DNA of 64,000 nt from Amorphoplanes digitatis (GCF_014205335.1 NZ_JACHNH010000001.1:4892501-4956500), one strand, 5' to 3'; counted from the stretch's first letter, positions 16,238 to 25,509 are shown. Notes: generated from the sequence alone by a model not told the origin. Made by a program: numbers and translations.

Positions 16238-18208
16238 CTACTCCTGGATGACCGCGGCGCCCCCGGCCGCGATCCGGACCGCGCCGGACACGGCCTTCCC
16301 GCTCAGCAGCTCCACCCCGGCGGCCCGCACCTCGTGGTCCTCCCCCGTGTGGTTCAGCAGGAACAGCCAGGACCGGTCGCCGACGCGACGCCGGACCGCC
16401 TCCACGCCCGGCGGCGCGCCCTCGCATTCCGGGCCGACCCCGGCCTCGGCCGCGACGGCACCGAGCAGGCCGCCGTAGCGATCCGCCGGCAGCCGGGTCG
16501 AGACGTACCAAGCCGCCCCGTCGCCGACGGCGTGCCGGGTGACCGCGGGCCGGCCGTCGAGGACGCCGCCGGCATAGCGGACGACGGCGGTCGCCCCGGC
16601 GAGCCGCATGGTCTCGCTCCACAACTCACCCGAGCCCGAGCAGAGCCCGGCCCGTTCGTCCGGGCCGAGCGGATGGAACTCCTCCACCCGTACCCCGAGC
16701 AGGTCCCGCAGCGCGCCGGGGTAACCGCCGGTGCGGATCCGGCCGTACTCGTCGGCGACGCCGCTGAGGAACGTCGCGACCAGGCGGCCGCCCGCGGCCA
16801 CCCAGGACCGCAGCGCCCCGGCCTGGTCGTCGGACATCAGGTAGTGCCCCGGCAGCACGATCATCGCGTACGCGGAGAGCTCGCCGAGCGTCCCGATCAC
16901 GTCCGCGACGATGCCCCGCCGCCACAGGGCGCGGTGCGCGTGCCGGGCCTCGTCGAGGTGGTCGAGGCGCCGGGAGGGCAGCCCGGGCGCCTGCAACGCC
17001 CACGCCGACGGCTCGTCGTAGGCGACCGCCGCCCTGGCCCGCACCGCGCCCTCGGCCGACGCGGCGATCCGTTCGAGCTGCCCGCCCAGCTCGACGGCCT
17101 CGCGGAAGACCCGGCTGTCCGGCCCGGCGTGCGGCACCAGCGCGGAGTGGAAGAGCTCGGCGCCGCCGCGCGGCGCCCGCCACTGGAAGAACAGCGCACC
17201 GGCGGAGCCCCGGGCGACCGCCGCGAGGCTCTGCCGCGCCATCCGCCCCGGCTCCTTGGTGTGCATCCGGTCGGCGGCGTAGATCAGGTTCGGCGCCGTC
17301 TCCATCAGCAGCCAGTCCGGCCGGCCGGGGCTGTGCCGGGCCCAGCCGCGGGCCAGGTCCGCGGCGAACGCCGCCTCCTCCTCCGCGCCGATCCCCGGGT
17401 CGCCGGGGTAGTGGTCGATGGCGACCAGGTCCACCTCGCGCGCCCACCGGGCGTGGTCGACCGGCACCCACCCGCCGAGCACGAAGTTCGTGGTGACCGG
17501 CACGCCGGGCGTCGCGGCCCGCAGGATGTCGCGCTGCGCGGTGTACGCCGCGAGCAGTTCGTCGGAGGTGAACCGGCGGAAGTCCAGGACCTGCGCGGGG
17601 TTCGGCAGGTAGCGGGTCGCGCGGGGCGGCTGGATCTGCGCCCAGTCGCCGTAGTGCTGGCTCCAGAACGCGGTGGTCCAGGCGTCGTTGAGCGCGTCGA
17701 GGTCGCCGTAGCGCGCCCGCAGCCAGCACCGGAACGCCTCGGCGGCCAGGTCGCAGTGGCAGGTGGAGCTGTACTCGTTGTGCACGTGCCACATCGCGAG
17801 GGCGGGATGGCCCCGGTAGCGCCCGGCGAGCGCGGTCGCGATCGCCACGGCGGCCTCGCGGTACGCGGGCGCGCTGGCGCAGTAGGTGTCGCGGCTGCCG
17901 TGGCTGAGCCGGACGCCGTTCTGGTCGACGGGCAGGGCCTCGGGGTGCGCCAGGCCGAACCACGGCGGCGGCGACGCGGTCGGGGTGGCCAGGGCGACCG
18001 AGATCCCGTTGCCCGCCAGGCGGTCGAGCACCTTGTCGAGCCAGCCGAACTCGTACCGCCCGGGTGCGGGTTCCAGCCTGGACCAGGCGAACACCCCGAC
18101 GGTGGCCAGGTTCACCCCGGCCAGGCGCATCAGCTCGACGTCCTCCGCCAGCACCTCCTCGGGCCACTGCTCCGGGTTGTAGTCACCGCCGTACAGCAGC
18201 CGCGGCAT
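16238..18208 (-). CDS. GH42 beta-galactosidase (cytosolic)
   Basis: A 656-residue enzyme without a signal peptide. It has the GH42 start YGGDYNPEQWPEE, catalytic acid/base Glu145 in HVHNEYSS and nucleophile Glu303 in LLMETAPN. A trimerisation-like glutamine-amidotransferase-fold domain and a small beta domain complete the usual GH42 architecture. Cys110, Cys150 and Cys152 match three of the four zinc-cluster cysteines known in Thermus GH42; the usual fourth position is Ala155. It removes terminal beta-galactose from imported oligosaccharides, such as galactan fragments or xyloglucan side chains. It is divergent from GH95 across a perfect palindrome shared with the ABC/ROK promoter. Confidence 0.94.
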   Translation of the reverse strand: MPRLLYGGDYNPEQWPEEVLAEDVELMRLAGVNLATVGVFAWSRLEPAPGRYEFGWLDKVLDRLAGNGISVALATPTASPPPWFGLAHPEALPVDQNGVRLSHGSRDTYCASAPAYREAAVAIATALAGRYRGHPALAMWHVHNEYSSTCHCDLAAEAFRCWLRARYGDLDALNDAWTTAFWSQHYGDWAQIQPPRATRYLPNPAQVLDFRRFTSDELLAAYTAQRDILRAATPGVPVTTNFVLGGWVPVDHARWAREVDLVAIDHYPGDPGIGAEEEAAFAADLARGWARHSPGRPDWLLMETAPNLIYAADRMHTKEPGRMARQSLAAVARGSAGALFFQWRAPRGGAELFHSALVPHAGPDSRVFREAVELGGQLERIAASAEGAVRARAAVAYDEPSAWALQAPGLPSRRLDHLDEARHAHRALWRRGIVADVIGTLGELSAYAMIVLPGHYLMSDDQAGALRSWVAAGGRLVATFLSGVADEYGRIRTGGYPGALRDLLGVRVEEFHPLGPDERAGLCSGSGELWSETMRLAGATAVVRYAGGVLDGRPAVTRHAVGDGAAWYVSTRLPADRYGGLLGAVAAEAGVGPECEGAPPGVEAVRRRVGDRSWLFLLNHTGEDHEVRAAGVELLSGKAVSGAVRIAAGGAAVIQE

Positions 18209-18224
18209 CCCGCTCCCTTGTAGT

Positions 18225-18247
18225 TAGTTTGGAATCCAGCCAAACTA
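18225..18247. promoter_or_regulatory. ROK-type operator between GH42 and GH95
   Basis: TAGTTTGG-N7-CCAAACTA, a perfect 8-bp-arm palindrome. It ends 6 bp before the GH95 start and lies 16 bp from the GH42 start. The core TTTGG-N7-CCAAA is identical in layout to the site before the ABC operon and ROK gene (24015-24043), so the ROK repressor probably controls both genes. Confidence 0.7.
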
Positions 18248-18253
18248 GGGCCG

Positions 18254-20410
18254 GTGCGGGACGCTGTCAATTGGGAACACGCGCTGGTGACCGGCAACGG
18301 CCGGCAGGGCGCGCTCTGCTGGGGCGGCCGGGAGGCGATCCGGCTGACCGTCTCGCACGAGCGCCTGTTCCTGCCGGTGGGTCCGCGCCTGGACGCGCCG
18401 GACACCGCCGCGATCCTCCCCCGCCTGCGCGGGCTGCTCGCCGCGGGCCGCTACGCCGCGGCGGCCGAGGCGGTCTGCGCGCACGCGGCGGCGGCCGAGC
18501 CCGCGTACGCGGAGACGGTCTGGATCGATCCCCTGGTCGGCGCCGCGACGCTGACCGTGCGGCCGGAGCGGCCGGGCGCCGGCTCGTGGAGCGTCGAGCT
18601 CGGCTCCGGGCTGGTCGAGTACCGCTGGGCGGGCGGCCACCTGCGGGTCTTCGCCTCGCGAGCGTCGGACGCGATCCTGGTCGCGCTGTCGGCGCCGGGC
18701 GGCTTCCGCGGCACCCTGGACCTGTCCCTGATCGAGAGCACGCCGCCGATCCCGGTGACCGGCCGCGTCGCGACCGGACCGACGCTGAACGTCGATTTCG
18801 GCGCGGCGCCGGGTTACCGCGTACGCTGCCGGGTGCTCTCCGGCGACGTCGACGGGTGCGAGGTGCGCTCCGACGCGGTGCTCGCCATTCGCACCCTGCT
18901 GCCCGGCGACGCCGATCCCGCCGTACCGGATGAGGATTTCGAGGCCCTGCTCGCCGCGCACCGGGACCTCCACGGCGAGCTGATGGGCCGGGTGCGCCTG
19001 GATCTGGGCGCCGGCCGCGCCGCGCGGGCGGCGCCCACCGCGCGGCTGCTGGCCGCGCCGGTCGGGCCGGCGCTCGTCGAGCGGCTGTTCGACGCCGGCC
19101 GGTACGCGATAATCAGCAGCACCGGCGACCTGCCGCCGACCCTCCAGGGTGTGTGGAGCGGCACCTGGACGCCGCCCTGGTCCAGCGGATACACCCTGGA
19201 CGGCAACCTGCCGGCCGCGGTCGCCGCGCTGCTGCCCACCGGAACGCCGGAGCTGCTGCTGCCGGTCTTCGACCTGCTCGAGTCCGTCCGCGACGACCTG
19301 CGCCACAACGCCCGCCGGCTCTACGGCGCCCGGGGCCTGCTGACCCCGCTGCACCTGTCGACGCACGGGCGGCAGAACCACTTCGGCCCGGTGTGGTGCC
19401 AGACGTTCTGGACCGCCGGTGCGGCCTGGATGAGCCGGCTCTACGTCGACTACTGGCGCTACACCGGCGACCGCGACTTCCTGCGGGAGCGGGCATTGCC
19501 GTTCCTGCGCGAGTCCGCGGAGTTCTACCTCGACTTCGCGCAGATCCGCGACGGCGTCGCGACGTTCAGCCCGTCGTACTCGCCGGAGAACGCGCCGGCC
19601 GCGACCGGCTCGCAGGCCTGCGTCGACGCGACGATGGACGTGGCGGTGGTCCGCGACCTGCTGACGAACCTGCTGCGGATCGCGGACGAGCTGAACCTGG
19701 CGGACCCGGACGCGCCGCGCTGGCGCGGGCTGCTCGGCGCGCTGCCCGGATACCGCGTCGCGGACGGGCTGCTCGCCGAGTGGTGCCACCCGGACCTGGA
19801 CGACCAGCCGGCGCACCGGCACGCCTCACACCTCTGGCCGCTGTGGTACGAACCGGATCCGCTGATCACCGGCGACCCCCGGCTGCGCGCGGCGGCGATG
19901 GCGACCGTGCGCAGCCGGCTGGCGTGGTGGCTGGGCGCGGAGGCCGACGAGATGGCGTACGGGCTGGCCCAGCTCGGGCTGGCGGCGGCCGCGCTCGGCA
20001 TGGCCGAGGAGGCGTACGCGACGGTGGAGCGTATGGCGGGCCGCTACTGGCGCCCGAGCCTGGTGCCGACGCACAACCGCGACGCGATCTTCAACGTGGA
20101 CATCGCGGGCGGCCTGCCGGCGGTCGTCGCGGCGATGCTGCTGCGCTCGGCGCACGGCCGGCTCGACCTGCTGCCGGCGCTGCCGGCGCGGTGGCCGGCG
20201 GGCCGGGTGACGGGGCTGGCCGCCCGCGGCGCGGTGCGGGTCGCCGAGCTGCGCTGGGCGCCGGGCCGGGCGCAGGCGGTGCTGACGGCCCGGCACGACG
20301 TGCGGCTGACGGTGGGCGCCCCGCCCGGGATGCTGATCGACGGTGCGCCGTCGTGCCCGGTCGCCCTGACGGCCGGGCGGCCGCACCGCGTGCTGGCGGT
20401 CAGCCCTTGA
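18254..20410 (+). CDS. GH95 alpha-L-fucosidase/galactosidase (cytosolic)
   Basis: A 718-residue enzyme with GH95 architecture: an N-terminal beta domain opening with a WEHALVTGNGRQGALCWGG-type segment, an (alpha/alpha)6 barrel and a C-terminal beta domain. WSGTWTPPWSSGYTLDGNL and FSPSYSPENAP are characteristic. Family members invert 1,2-alpha-L-fucosidic (some alpha-L-galactosidic) bonds using Asn/Asp/Glu residues. There is no signal peptide, so it works on imported oligosaccharides, for example fucosylated xyloglucan. The start is GTG 18254, three bases after an AGGG that overlaps the operator, leaving almost no leader. It converges with the ABC permease gene, overlapping it by 11 bp. Confidence 0.92.
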   Translation: MRDAVNWEHALVTGNGRQGALCWGGREAIRLTVSHERLFLPVGPRLDAPDTAAILPRLRGLLAAGRYAAAAEAVCAHAAAAEPAYAETVWIDPLVGAATLTVRPERPGAGSWSVELGSGLVEYRWAGGHLRVFASRASDAILVALSAPGGFRGTLDLSLIESTPPIPVTGRVATGPTLNVDFGAAPGYRVRCRVLSGDVDGCEVRSDAVLAIRTLLPGDADPAVPDEDFEALLAAHRDLHGELMGRVRLDLGAGRAARAAPTARLLAAPVGPALVERLFDAGRYAIISSTGDLPPTLQGVWSGTWTPPWSSGYTLDGNLPAAVAALLPTGTPELLLPVFDLLESVRDDLRHNARRLYGARGLLTPLHLSTHGRQNHFGPVWCQTFWTAGAAWMSRLYVDYWRYTGDRDFLRERALPFLRESAEFYLDFAQIRDGVATFSPSYSPENAPAATGSQACVDATMDVAVVRDLLTNLLRIADELNLADPDAPRWRGLLGALPGYRVADGLLAEWCHPDLDDQPAHRHASHLWPLWYEPDPLITGDPRLRAAAMATVRSRLAWWLGAEADEMAYGLAQLGLAAAALGMAEEAYATVERMAGRYWRPSLVPTHNRDAIFNVDIAGGLPAVVAAMLLRSAHGRLDLLPALPARWPAGRVTGLAARGAVRVAELRWAPGRAQAVLTARHDVRLTVGAPPGMLIDGAPSCPVALTAGRPHRVLAVSP

Positions 20411-21308
20411 CCGCGCCGACGATGACGCCGCGGGTGAAGTGGCGCTGGACGAAGGGGTACACCAGCGCGATCGGCGCCACCGTCACCACCACCACGGCCA
20501 TCTTGATGGCCAGGGTCGGCGGAAGCGTCGCGGTGACCGCGCCCGATTGCTGCGGCGCCTGCCCCGCCAGGATGTAGCTCTGCAGCACCCGCTGGATCGG
20601 GAACTTCTCGTTGTCGTCGATGTAGAGCAGCGCGTTGAACCAGGTGTTCCAGTAGCCGACCGCGTAGAAGAGGCCGACCACCGCGATCACCGCCTTGGAC
20701 AGCGGCAGCACGATCCGCCACAGGATGCGGAACTCCCCCGCGCCGTCGACCCGGGCGCTGTCCAGCAGTTCGGCCGGGATGTTCTGGAAGAACGCCCGCA
20801 CCACCACCAGGTTGAAGACGCTCACCGCGGTCGGCAGGATCAGCGCCCAGAGGCTGTCCTTGAGGCCGACCCCGGTGACGACCAGGTAGTGCGGCACCAG
20901 CCCGGGATAGATCAGGAACGTCAGCAGGAAGTAGAAGAGCAGGCCCCGGTGCAGCAGCGATCCCGGCCGGGACAGCCCGTACGCGGCCAGCACGGTCACC
21001 GCGAGGCTCAGCGTCGTGCCGACCACCGTGACCAGCGTGCTGACCAGCAGCGCCTTGCTGATCTGGCCGCCGGAGAAGACGATCCGGTACGCCGAGAAGT
21101 CCAGGTCCCGGGGCACCACGACCAGGCCGCCGGCCGCGTTGATGGCCTCCCGCGACGACACGCTGGTCACCAGCACCACCCAGAGCGGCACGAGCACGGC
21201 GAGCACGACCAGGGTGAGCACCGTTCCCCGGGCGGCCTGCGTCGCGGCGCCGGGCTCCTCCTCCCAGGCCGGGCGCGACGGATGACGACGGCGCGTGGTC
21301 GTGGTCAT
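20400..21308 (-). CDS. Carbohydrate ABC transporter permease (LplC/MalG-like)
   Basis: A 302-residue inner-membrane protein with six predicted helices. The EAA loop ELLDSARVDGAGEFRILWRI is the site that docks the ATPase. The C-terminus VQRHFTRGVIVGAVKG is typical of the LplC group that pairs with large CUT1 binding lipoproteins. It is the third gene of the operon, its ATG overlapping the upstream permease stop by 4 bp (ATGA). No ATPase gene is present, so a shared MsiK-type ATPase elsewhere is probably used (inference from other actinobacterial CUT1 systems). Confidence 0.93.
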   Translation of the reverse strand: MTTTTRRRHPSRPAWEEEPGAATQAARGTVLTLVVLAVLVPLWVVLVTSVSSREAINAAGGLVVVPRDLDFSAYRIVFSGGQISKALLVSTLVTVVGTTLSLAVTVLAAYGLSRPGSLLHRGLLFYFLLTFLIYPGLVPHYLVVTGVGLKDSLWALILPTAVSVFNLVVVRAFFQNIPAELLDSARVDGAGEFRILWRIVLPLSKAVIAVVGLFYAVGYWNTWFNALLYIDDNEKFPIQRVLQSYILAGQAPQQSGAVTATLPPTLAIKMAVVVVTVAPIALVYPFVQRHFTRGVIVGAVKG

Positions 21309-22315
21309 GAGCGCGAGTACACCCCCCGCTCGCCCAGGGCATGGGCGAACCTGTTGGCGGCGAGGATCAGCACCAGGCCGACCACCGCCTTGAAGAGCCC
21401 GGCGGCCGCGCCGAAGCCGTAATCCCCGGTGGCGATGGCGTGGTGGTAGACGAACGTGTCGATCACCTCGGCGGCCTGCCGGCCGACCGCGTCGCGTTGC
21501 AGCAGGAACTGCTCGAAGCCGACCGACAGCGCGTCGCCGAGCCGCAGGATCAGCAGCAGGACGATCACCGGCCGCAGCCCGGGCAGGGTGATGTGCCACA
21601 GCCGGCGCCACCGGGAGGCGCCGTCGACGGCCGACGCCTCGTACAGGTTGGTGTCGATCGCGGCCAGCGCGGCGAGGAAGACGATCGTGCCCCAGCCGAG
21701 GTCCTTCCAGACCGCCTCCGCGGTGACCAGGACGATGAACGTGTCCGGGTTGGACATGATCTCCGGCGGCGTGATCCCGGCGTCGCGCAGCTCCTGCGCC
21801 AGCAGGCCGGCGCCGCCCAGCATCTGCACGAAGAACGTCACCACCAGCACCCAGCTGAAGAAGTGCGGCAGGTAGACGACGGTCTGCACGAAGCCGCGCA
21901 GCCGCCCGGACAGGATGCTGTGCAACAGGATGGCCAGCGCGATCGGCAGCGGGAAGAAGAAGACCAGCTGGAACGCCGTGATGGCCAGGGTGTTCCAGAA
22001 GGCGTCCCAGAACGCCGGGTCGGCGAAGAGGTCCCGGAAGTTGTCGAGGCCGACGAACGGGCTGGCGGCCAGCGCCTGCAGGGCGCCGTCGCCGAGGTAG
22101 GGGTTGTAGTCCTGGAACGCGACAACGTTGCCCAGCGCCGGCAGGTAGTGGAAGACCGCCAGCAGCAGGGCCGCCGGCGCGACCATGACCAGCAGCGGCC
22201 AGTCGCGCCGCAGCCGGGCCCGCCACGGCGACCGCCGCCGGGCCGGGGGCGCCGGAGCCGGCGGCGGCAGCGGTGCGACCGCCGGCTCGATACGGCTGGC
22301 TTGGTCGTTGCTCAT
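21305..22315 (-). CDS. Carbohydrate ABC transporter permease (LplB/MalF-like)
   Basis: A 336-residue permease. A Pro/Arg-rich cytosolic N-terminus of about 40 residues is followed by six membrane helices and the EAA loop EASAVDGASRWRRLWHI. Segments such as FQDYNPYLG and AGLFKAVVGLVLILAANRFAH are typical of LplB-type CUT1 permeases, which form the heterodimeric channel with the downstream LplC-like protein. Its start overlaps the binding-protein stop by 4 bp, so translation of the three genes is coupled. Confidence 0.93.
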   Translation of the reverse strand: MSNDQASRIEPAVAPLPPPAPAPPARRRSPWRARLRRDWPLLVMVAPAALLLAVFHYLPALGNVVAFQDYNPYLGDGALQALAASPFVGLDNFRDLFADPAFWDAFWNTLAITAFQLVFFFPLPIALAILLHSILSGRLRGFVQTVVYLPHFFSWVLVVTFFVQMLGGAGLLAQELRDAGITPPEIMSNPDTFIVLVTAEAVWKDLGWGTIVFLAALAAIDTNLYEASAVDGASRWRRLWHITLPGLRPVIVLLLILRLGDALSVGFEQFLLQRDAVGRQAAEVIDTFVYHHAIATGDYGFGAAAGLFKAVVGLVLILAANRFAHALGERGVYSRS

Positions 22316-23967
22316 TTACCGTTGGCGGCCAGCGCCGAACCCATCAGTTCCCGAGCCTCGTCACCGCCCGCCGCGCGCCACTCCTTGACCACGACGTCGA
22401 TGTCGGAGATCGGGCGCCGGCCCCGGACGATGTCGGTCATCTTGTCCTCGGTCGGCTGCATGCCGGCCTTGTACTTGGCCGGCATCTCGAACTTCAGGCC
22501 AAGCCACGGGTCCTTCTCCAGGTTCTTCACGGTCTCGTTCGAGTACGCCAGCAGCTGCGACACGTACTGCGGCGTCTGCGGGTACGGCTGCACGACCGGG
22601 CTGCGCCCGCTGATGAAGAAGTACTGGTTCTGGATCTCCTTGAAGCCCAGTTCGGTCTTCACCGGGCCGTCGGCGCCGCGGGTCTGGTGCTTGCCCTCGA
22701 CGCCGTACTCGCGCAGGTCGAACTCGGTGGTGCCGAACGGCGCGGAGCACCAGTTGATCACACGCAGGATCTCCTCGACCCGCGCCTTGCCGAGCCCCTT
22801 CTTGACGAAGGTGTAGGAGATCGGGTCGTCGTCGCCCCAGGCGAGCGGGCTGCCGCCGGTGGCGGAGAAGAGCGGGACCGGCTGCACCTCGAAGCCGGGC
22901 GTGATCTTCTGCTGCTCGGCCTGCATCGCCTGCCACATGCCGATGCCGTCCTGATGAAACATGATCTTGCCGCTCTTCAGGAGCTGCTGAGCGTCGGCGC
23001 CCTTGCTGGCCACGATGTCCGGGTGGACCATCTTGGCCTGGTAGAGCCGGCTCATGAACTCGGCGGCGGCCTTGAACTCCGCCGTCTCGTACTTGAACTC
23101 GGGCGTGCCGTCGGGCCGCAGGCGCCAGCCGTCCTTGCTGCCCGGCACCTTGTGGAACATCTGCACCATCGCGAAGATGTCGGAGAAGGCCCAGACGCCC
23201 TTGTCCGCGTCGGTCGCCTGCTTGCCGACGTTGTACAACTCTTCGATGTTCGTCGGCGCGGCCACCCCGGCCTTGGTGGCCAGGTCCTTGCGATAGAAGA
23301 GCGCCCACGGGAACGGGCCGTCGGTCGGGTTCGGCACCGACATCAGCCGCTCGTTCCAGCAGGCGTTGCGCCACGCCCCGGCGGGGAAGGTGCCCAGCAT
23401 CGGGTAGGCCGCCACCGCGGCGCCCGCCAGGTACGGCGTGAGGTCCTCGAAGTTCGCGCTCACCGCGTCGCCGAAGCGTGCCAGCTTGGACACCTCCCAG
23501 TGCGGCACGCAGAGCAGGTCCGGCACGTCGCGGGCGGCCAGGATCGCGCCGAGCTTCTCGGCGTAGGTGATGCCGTCCTGGACGCTGAAGTCGACCGGGG
23601 TGCCCAGCTCGGCGTTGATCGCGGTCAGGTAGGCGTTGCTGGCGCCGGCGGGTGGCGCGGGTCCCCAGACCGGGGTCATCGCCCGGATTGGCGCGCCGCC
23701 GGCGCCCGGCTTCTCGGCGATGGCGTCGACAAGCTGGGCCGGGAACCTGGTGTAGCCGTCCGCGACCGGCCGGGTGCCGATGATGTCCGGCTTGGGCACG
23801 GCGACGGTGAGCGCCCGCTGCTCGGGCAGCACCCCGGCGAGCTTGTCCAGCTCCTGCGTCGTGCCGCCCCGGGTGGCCTTGTCGCCGCAGCCGGCGAGCG
23901 AGCCCCCGGCGGCAACGGCCGCGGCACTCAGGCCGACCAGGCTCAGAAAGGTCCGGCGATCGGTCAC
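22312..23967 (-). CDS. Sugar-binding lipoprotein of CUT1 ABC transporter (LplA-like)
   Basis: A 551-residue extracellular solute-binding protein. The N-terminus has twin arginines (DRRTFLSL) and a lipobox LAGC, so it is probably a Tat-exported lipoprotein anchored outside the membrane. At over 500 residues it belongs to the large LplA-type binding proteins, which bind oligosaccharides. The start is GTG 23967 with GAGGAG 6 nt upstream; the frame stays open further upstream but that part is not coding. It is the first gene of the importer operon, divergent from the ROK gene over a long palindrome. The ligand is probably an oligosaccharide later trimmed by GH42/GH95. Confidence 0.93.
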   Translation of the reverse strand: MTDRRTFLSLVGLSAAAVAAGGSLAGCGDKATRGGTTQELDKLAGVLPEQRALTVAVPKPDIIGTRPVADGYTRFPAQLVDAIAEKPGAGGAPIRAMTPVWGPAPPAGASNAYLTAINAELGTPVDFSVQDGITYAEKLGAILAARDVPDLLCVPHWEVSKLARFGDAVSANFEDLTPYLAGAAVAAYPMLGTFPAGAWRNACWNERLMSVPNPTDGPFPWALFYRKDLATKAGVAAPTNIEELYNVGKQATDADKGVWAFSDIFAMVQMFHKVPGSKDGWRLRPDGTPEFKYETAEFKAAAEFMSRLYQAKMVHPDIVASKGADAQQLLKSGKIMFHQDGIGMWQAMQAEQQKITPGFEVQPVPLFSATGGSPLAWGDDDPISYTFVKKGLGKARVEEILRVINWCSAPFGTTEFDLREYGVEGKHQTRGADGPVKTELGFKEIQNQYFFISGRSPVVQPYPQTPQYVSQLLAYSNETVKNLEKDPWLGLKFEMPAKYKAGMQPTEDKMTDIVRGRRPISDIDVVVKEWRAAGGDEARELMGSALAANGK

Positions 23968-24014
23968 GGCGTGCTCCTCATAAACGGTCGACGGGACCGA
24001 CAGCTTCCCGCTAG

Positions 24015-24043
24015 AGTTTGTTTGGCTTGTAGCCAAACAAACT
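24015..24043. promoter_or_regulatory. ROK operator, 13-bp arm palindrome
   Basis: AGTTTGTTTGGCT and AGCCAAACAAACT are perfect inverted arms around a 3-nt centre. The inner core TTTGG-N7-CCAAA is the same as at 18225-18247. It lies between the binding-protein gene (48 bp from its start) and the ROK gene, as expected for autoregulation plus control of the importer. Confidence 0.8.
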
Positions 24044-24150
24044 AGCCGACGGTGGTGGGCCCCACAAGAGATGACCGTGCCCGCGGGACGGGGTACGGCA
24101 TGATGGGACGGGCCAGCCCGGGGACGCCGGCGGCGGGAGGCAGGACTGAC

Positions 24151-25377
24151 GTGATCGGTACGCACGGCATGACGCAGCCGGCGGACTTGTCCGACGTGAG
24201 AATGACGAATCTGGCGGTGGTACTCAGGTACGTACGCACCAACGCGCCCTGTTCGCGGGCGGACATCGCCGCCTCGACGGGGCTCAACAAGGCCACCGTC
24301 TCCAGCCTGGTCGCCGACCTGCTGGAGCGGCAGCTGCTGCGCGACACCGGGCTCGCGGAGAACCGGATCGGCCGCCCCGCGGCGATGCTGACCCTGCAGA
24401 GCCGCCCGTACGCGGCGATCGGCCTCGAGGTCGCCGCCGACCATCTCGCCGCGGTGGCGATCGACCTGACCGGGGAGCGGCTGCTGACGTGGCGGCGGGC
24501 GTACCCGGGGCTGGACGGCGCGCCCGGCAGGGCCGAGGCCGCGATCGCGGCGCTGGCCGGCCGGGTGGTCGCGAAGATGACCGGCCAGCAGCGCCGGGTC
24601 CTCGGGCTGACCGTCGCCGTGCCGGGCCAGGTCGGCGCCGACGGCGGCGTCCGTTTCCCCGCCCATCTCGGCCGGCCGGATCTCGACCTGGGCGCCGCCC
24701 TCGACCGCGGCCTGCGCCGCCCGGACTACGAAGTGGTCGTCGACAACGCCGCCAACCTGGCCGCCCTGGCGGAGTACCGCACCGGCGCCGAGGCCGACAC
24801 GCCCGACCTGATCACCCTCGTCGGCGGCGCGGGGGTGGACGCCGGGATCATCGCCGACGGGCGGCTGCTGCGCGGCGGGCGCGGCTTCGCCGGCCAGGTG
24901 GGTCACCTTCGGGTCGACTGCGACGGCCCGGTGTGCCGGTGCGGCCGGCGCGGCTGCCTGGAGGCGGTCGCGGGGCTGCCCGCCCTGGTGCGCCGGGCCC
25001 TGCCGGACACCGAGGCGGACGGCCCGGTCACCGACTACGCGCCCGAGCTGGAGCGGATCACCGCGCTGGCCCGCTCGGGCGATGCCCGGGTCACCGAGGT
25101 CCTCGCCGAGACCGGCCGGCTGCTGGGCCGCGGCGTCGCCACGCTCGCCGAGCTGCTGGACCCCTCCGCCGTCGTGCTCGGCGGCACGTTCGCGACGCTG
25201 GGGCCCTGGCTGCAGCCCGCGGTGGAGGCGGAGGTGAAGTCCCGGACGGCCGCACCGGGCGACCTCGGCTTCCGGGTCACGGTGTCCACCCTGCACGCGG
25301 ACGCGGCGGCCACGGGCGGCGCGATGCTCGCCCTGGACCGCCTGGAGGCCGGGAACCTGCCCTCGCCGCCCGGGTGA
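24151..25377 (+). CDS. ROK-family transcriptional repressor
   Basis: A winged-helix N-terminus (VLRYVRTNAPCSRADIAASTGLNKATVSSLVADLL) is fused to a ROK sugar-kinase-like domain. That domain has the zinc motif CRCGRRGCLEA and glycine-rich phosphate loops, the layout of NagC/XylR-type repressors. The start is GTG 24151 with GGAGG 10 nt upstream; ATG 24169 is an alternative, and the frame is open back to 24052. The product is 408 residues. It is divergent from the oligosaccharide importer and probably binds TTTGG-N7-CCAAA sites there and at GH42/GH95. The inducer is likely a monosaccharide or disaccharide from the imported glycan. Confidence 0.92.
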   Translation: MIGTHGMTQPADLSDVRMTNLAVVLRYVRTNAPCSRADIAASTGLNKATVSSLVADLLERQLLRDTGLAENRIGRPAAMLTLQSRPYAAIGLEVAADHLAAVAIDLTGERLLTWRRAYPGLDGAPGRAEAAIAALAGRVVAKMTGQQRRVLGLTVAVPGQVGADGGVRFPAHLGRPDLDLGAALDRGLRRPDYEVVVDNAANLAALAEYRTGAEADTPDLITLVGGAGVDAGIIADGRLLRGGRGFAGQVGHLRVDCDGPVCRCGRRGCLEAVAGLPALVRRALPDTEADGPVTDYAPELERITALARSGDARVTEVLAETGRLLGRGVATLAELLDPSAVVLGGTFATLGPWLQPAVEAEVKSRTAAPGDLGFRVTVSTLHADAAATGGAMLALDRLEAGNLPSPPG

Positions 25378-25437
25378 GGCATCGAGGAATCTAACTGTTT
25401 CTCTTGACCGGCGTCGATGCCGGGTGTCAACCTCGAA

Positions 25438-25484
25438 GGGCTCCGCCGTAACACGTGTGTAATCGCACGTCGGCGGAGCCTTTT
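25438..25484 (+). terminator. Rho-independent terminator after ROK gene
   Basis: GGCTCCGCCG (25439-25448) pairs with CGGCGGAGCC (25471-25480) and is followed directly by TTTT. An inner ACGTG/CACGT pairing may extend the structure. It ends the ROK transcript about 60 bp after the stop. Confidence 0.75.
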
Positions 25485-25495
25485 CGACATCTTCA

Positions 25496-25509
25496 TCGAA
25501 GCGCTTCGA
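25496..25509. promoter_or_regulatory. LacI-type operator before GH3-pectin operon
   Basis: TCGAAGCGCTTCGA, a perfect 14-bp palindrome with the AAGCGCTT centre typical of LacI-family operators, 25 bp upstream of the GH3 start. The same centre occurs in the site before the second pectin methylesterase (35791-35810), but the flanks differ, so one regulator for both is not proven. Confidence 0.65.

Noticed and set aside
20400..24150. A missing ATPase gene as a sign of a broken transporter
   Set aside because: CUT1 importers in actinobacteria commonly share one unlinked MsiK ATPase, so its absence is not evidence of decay.
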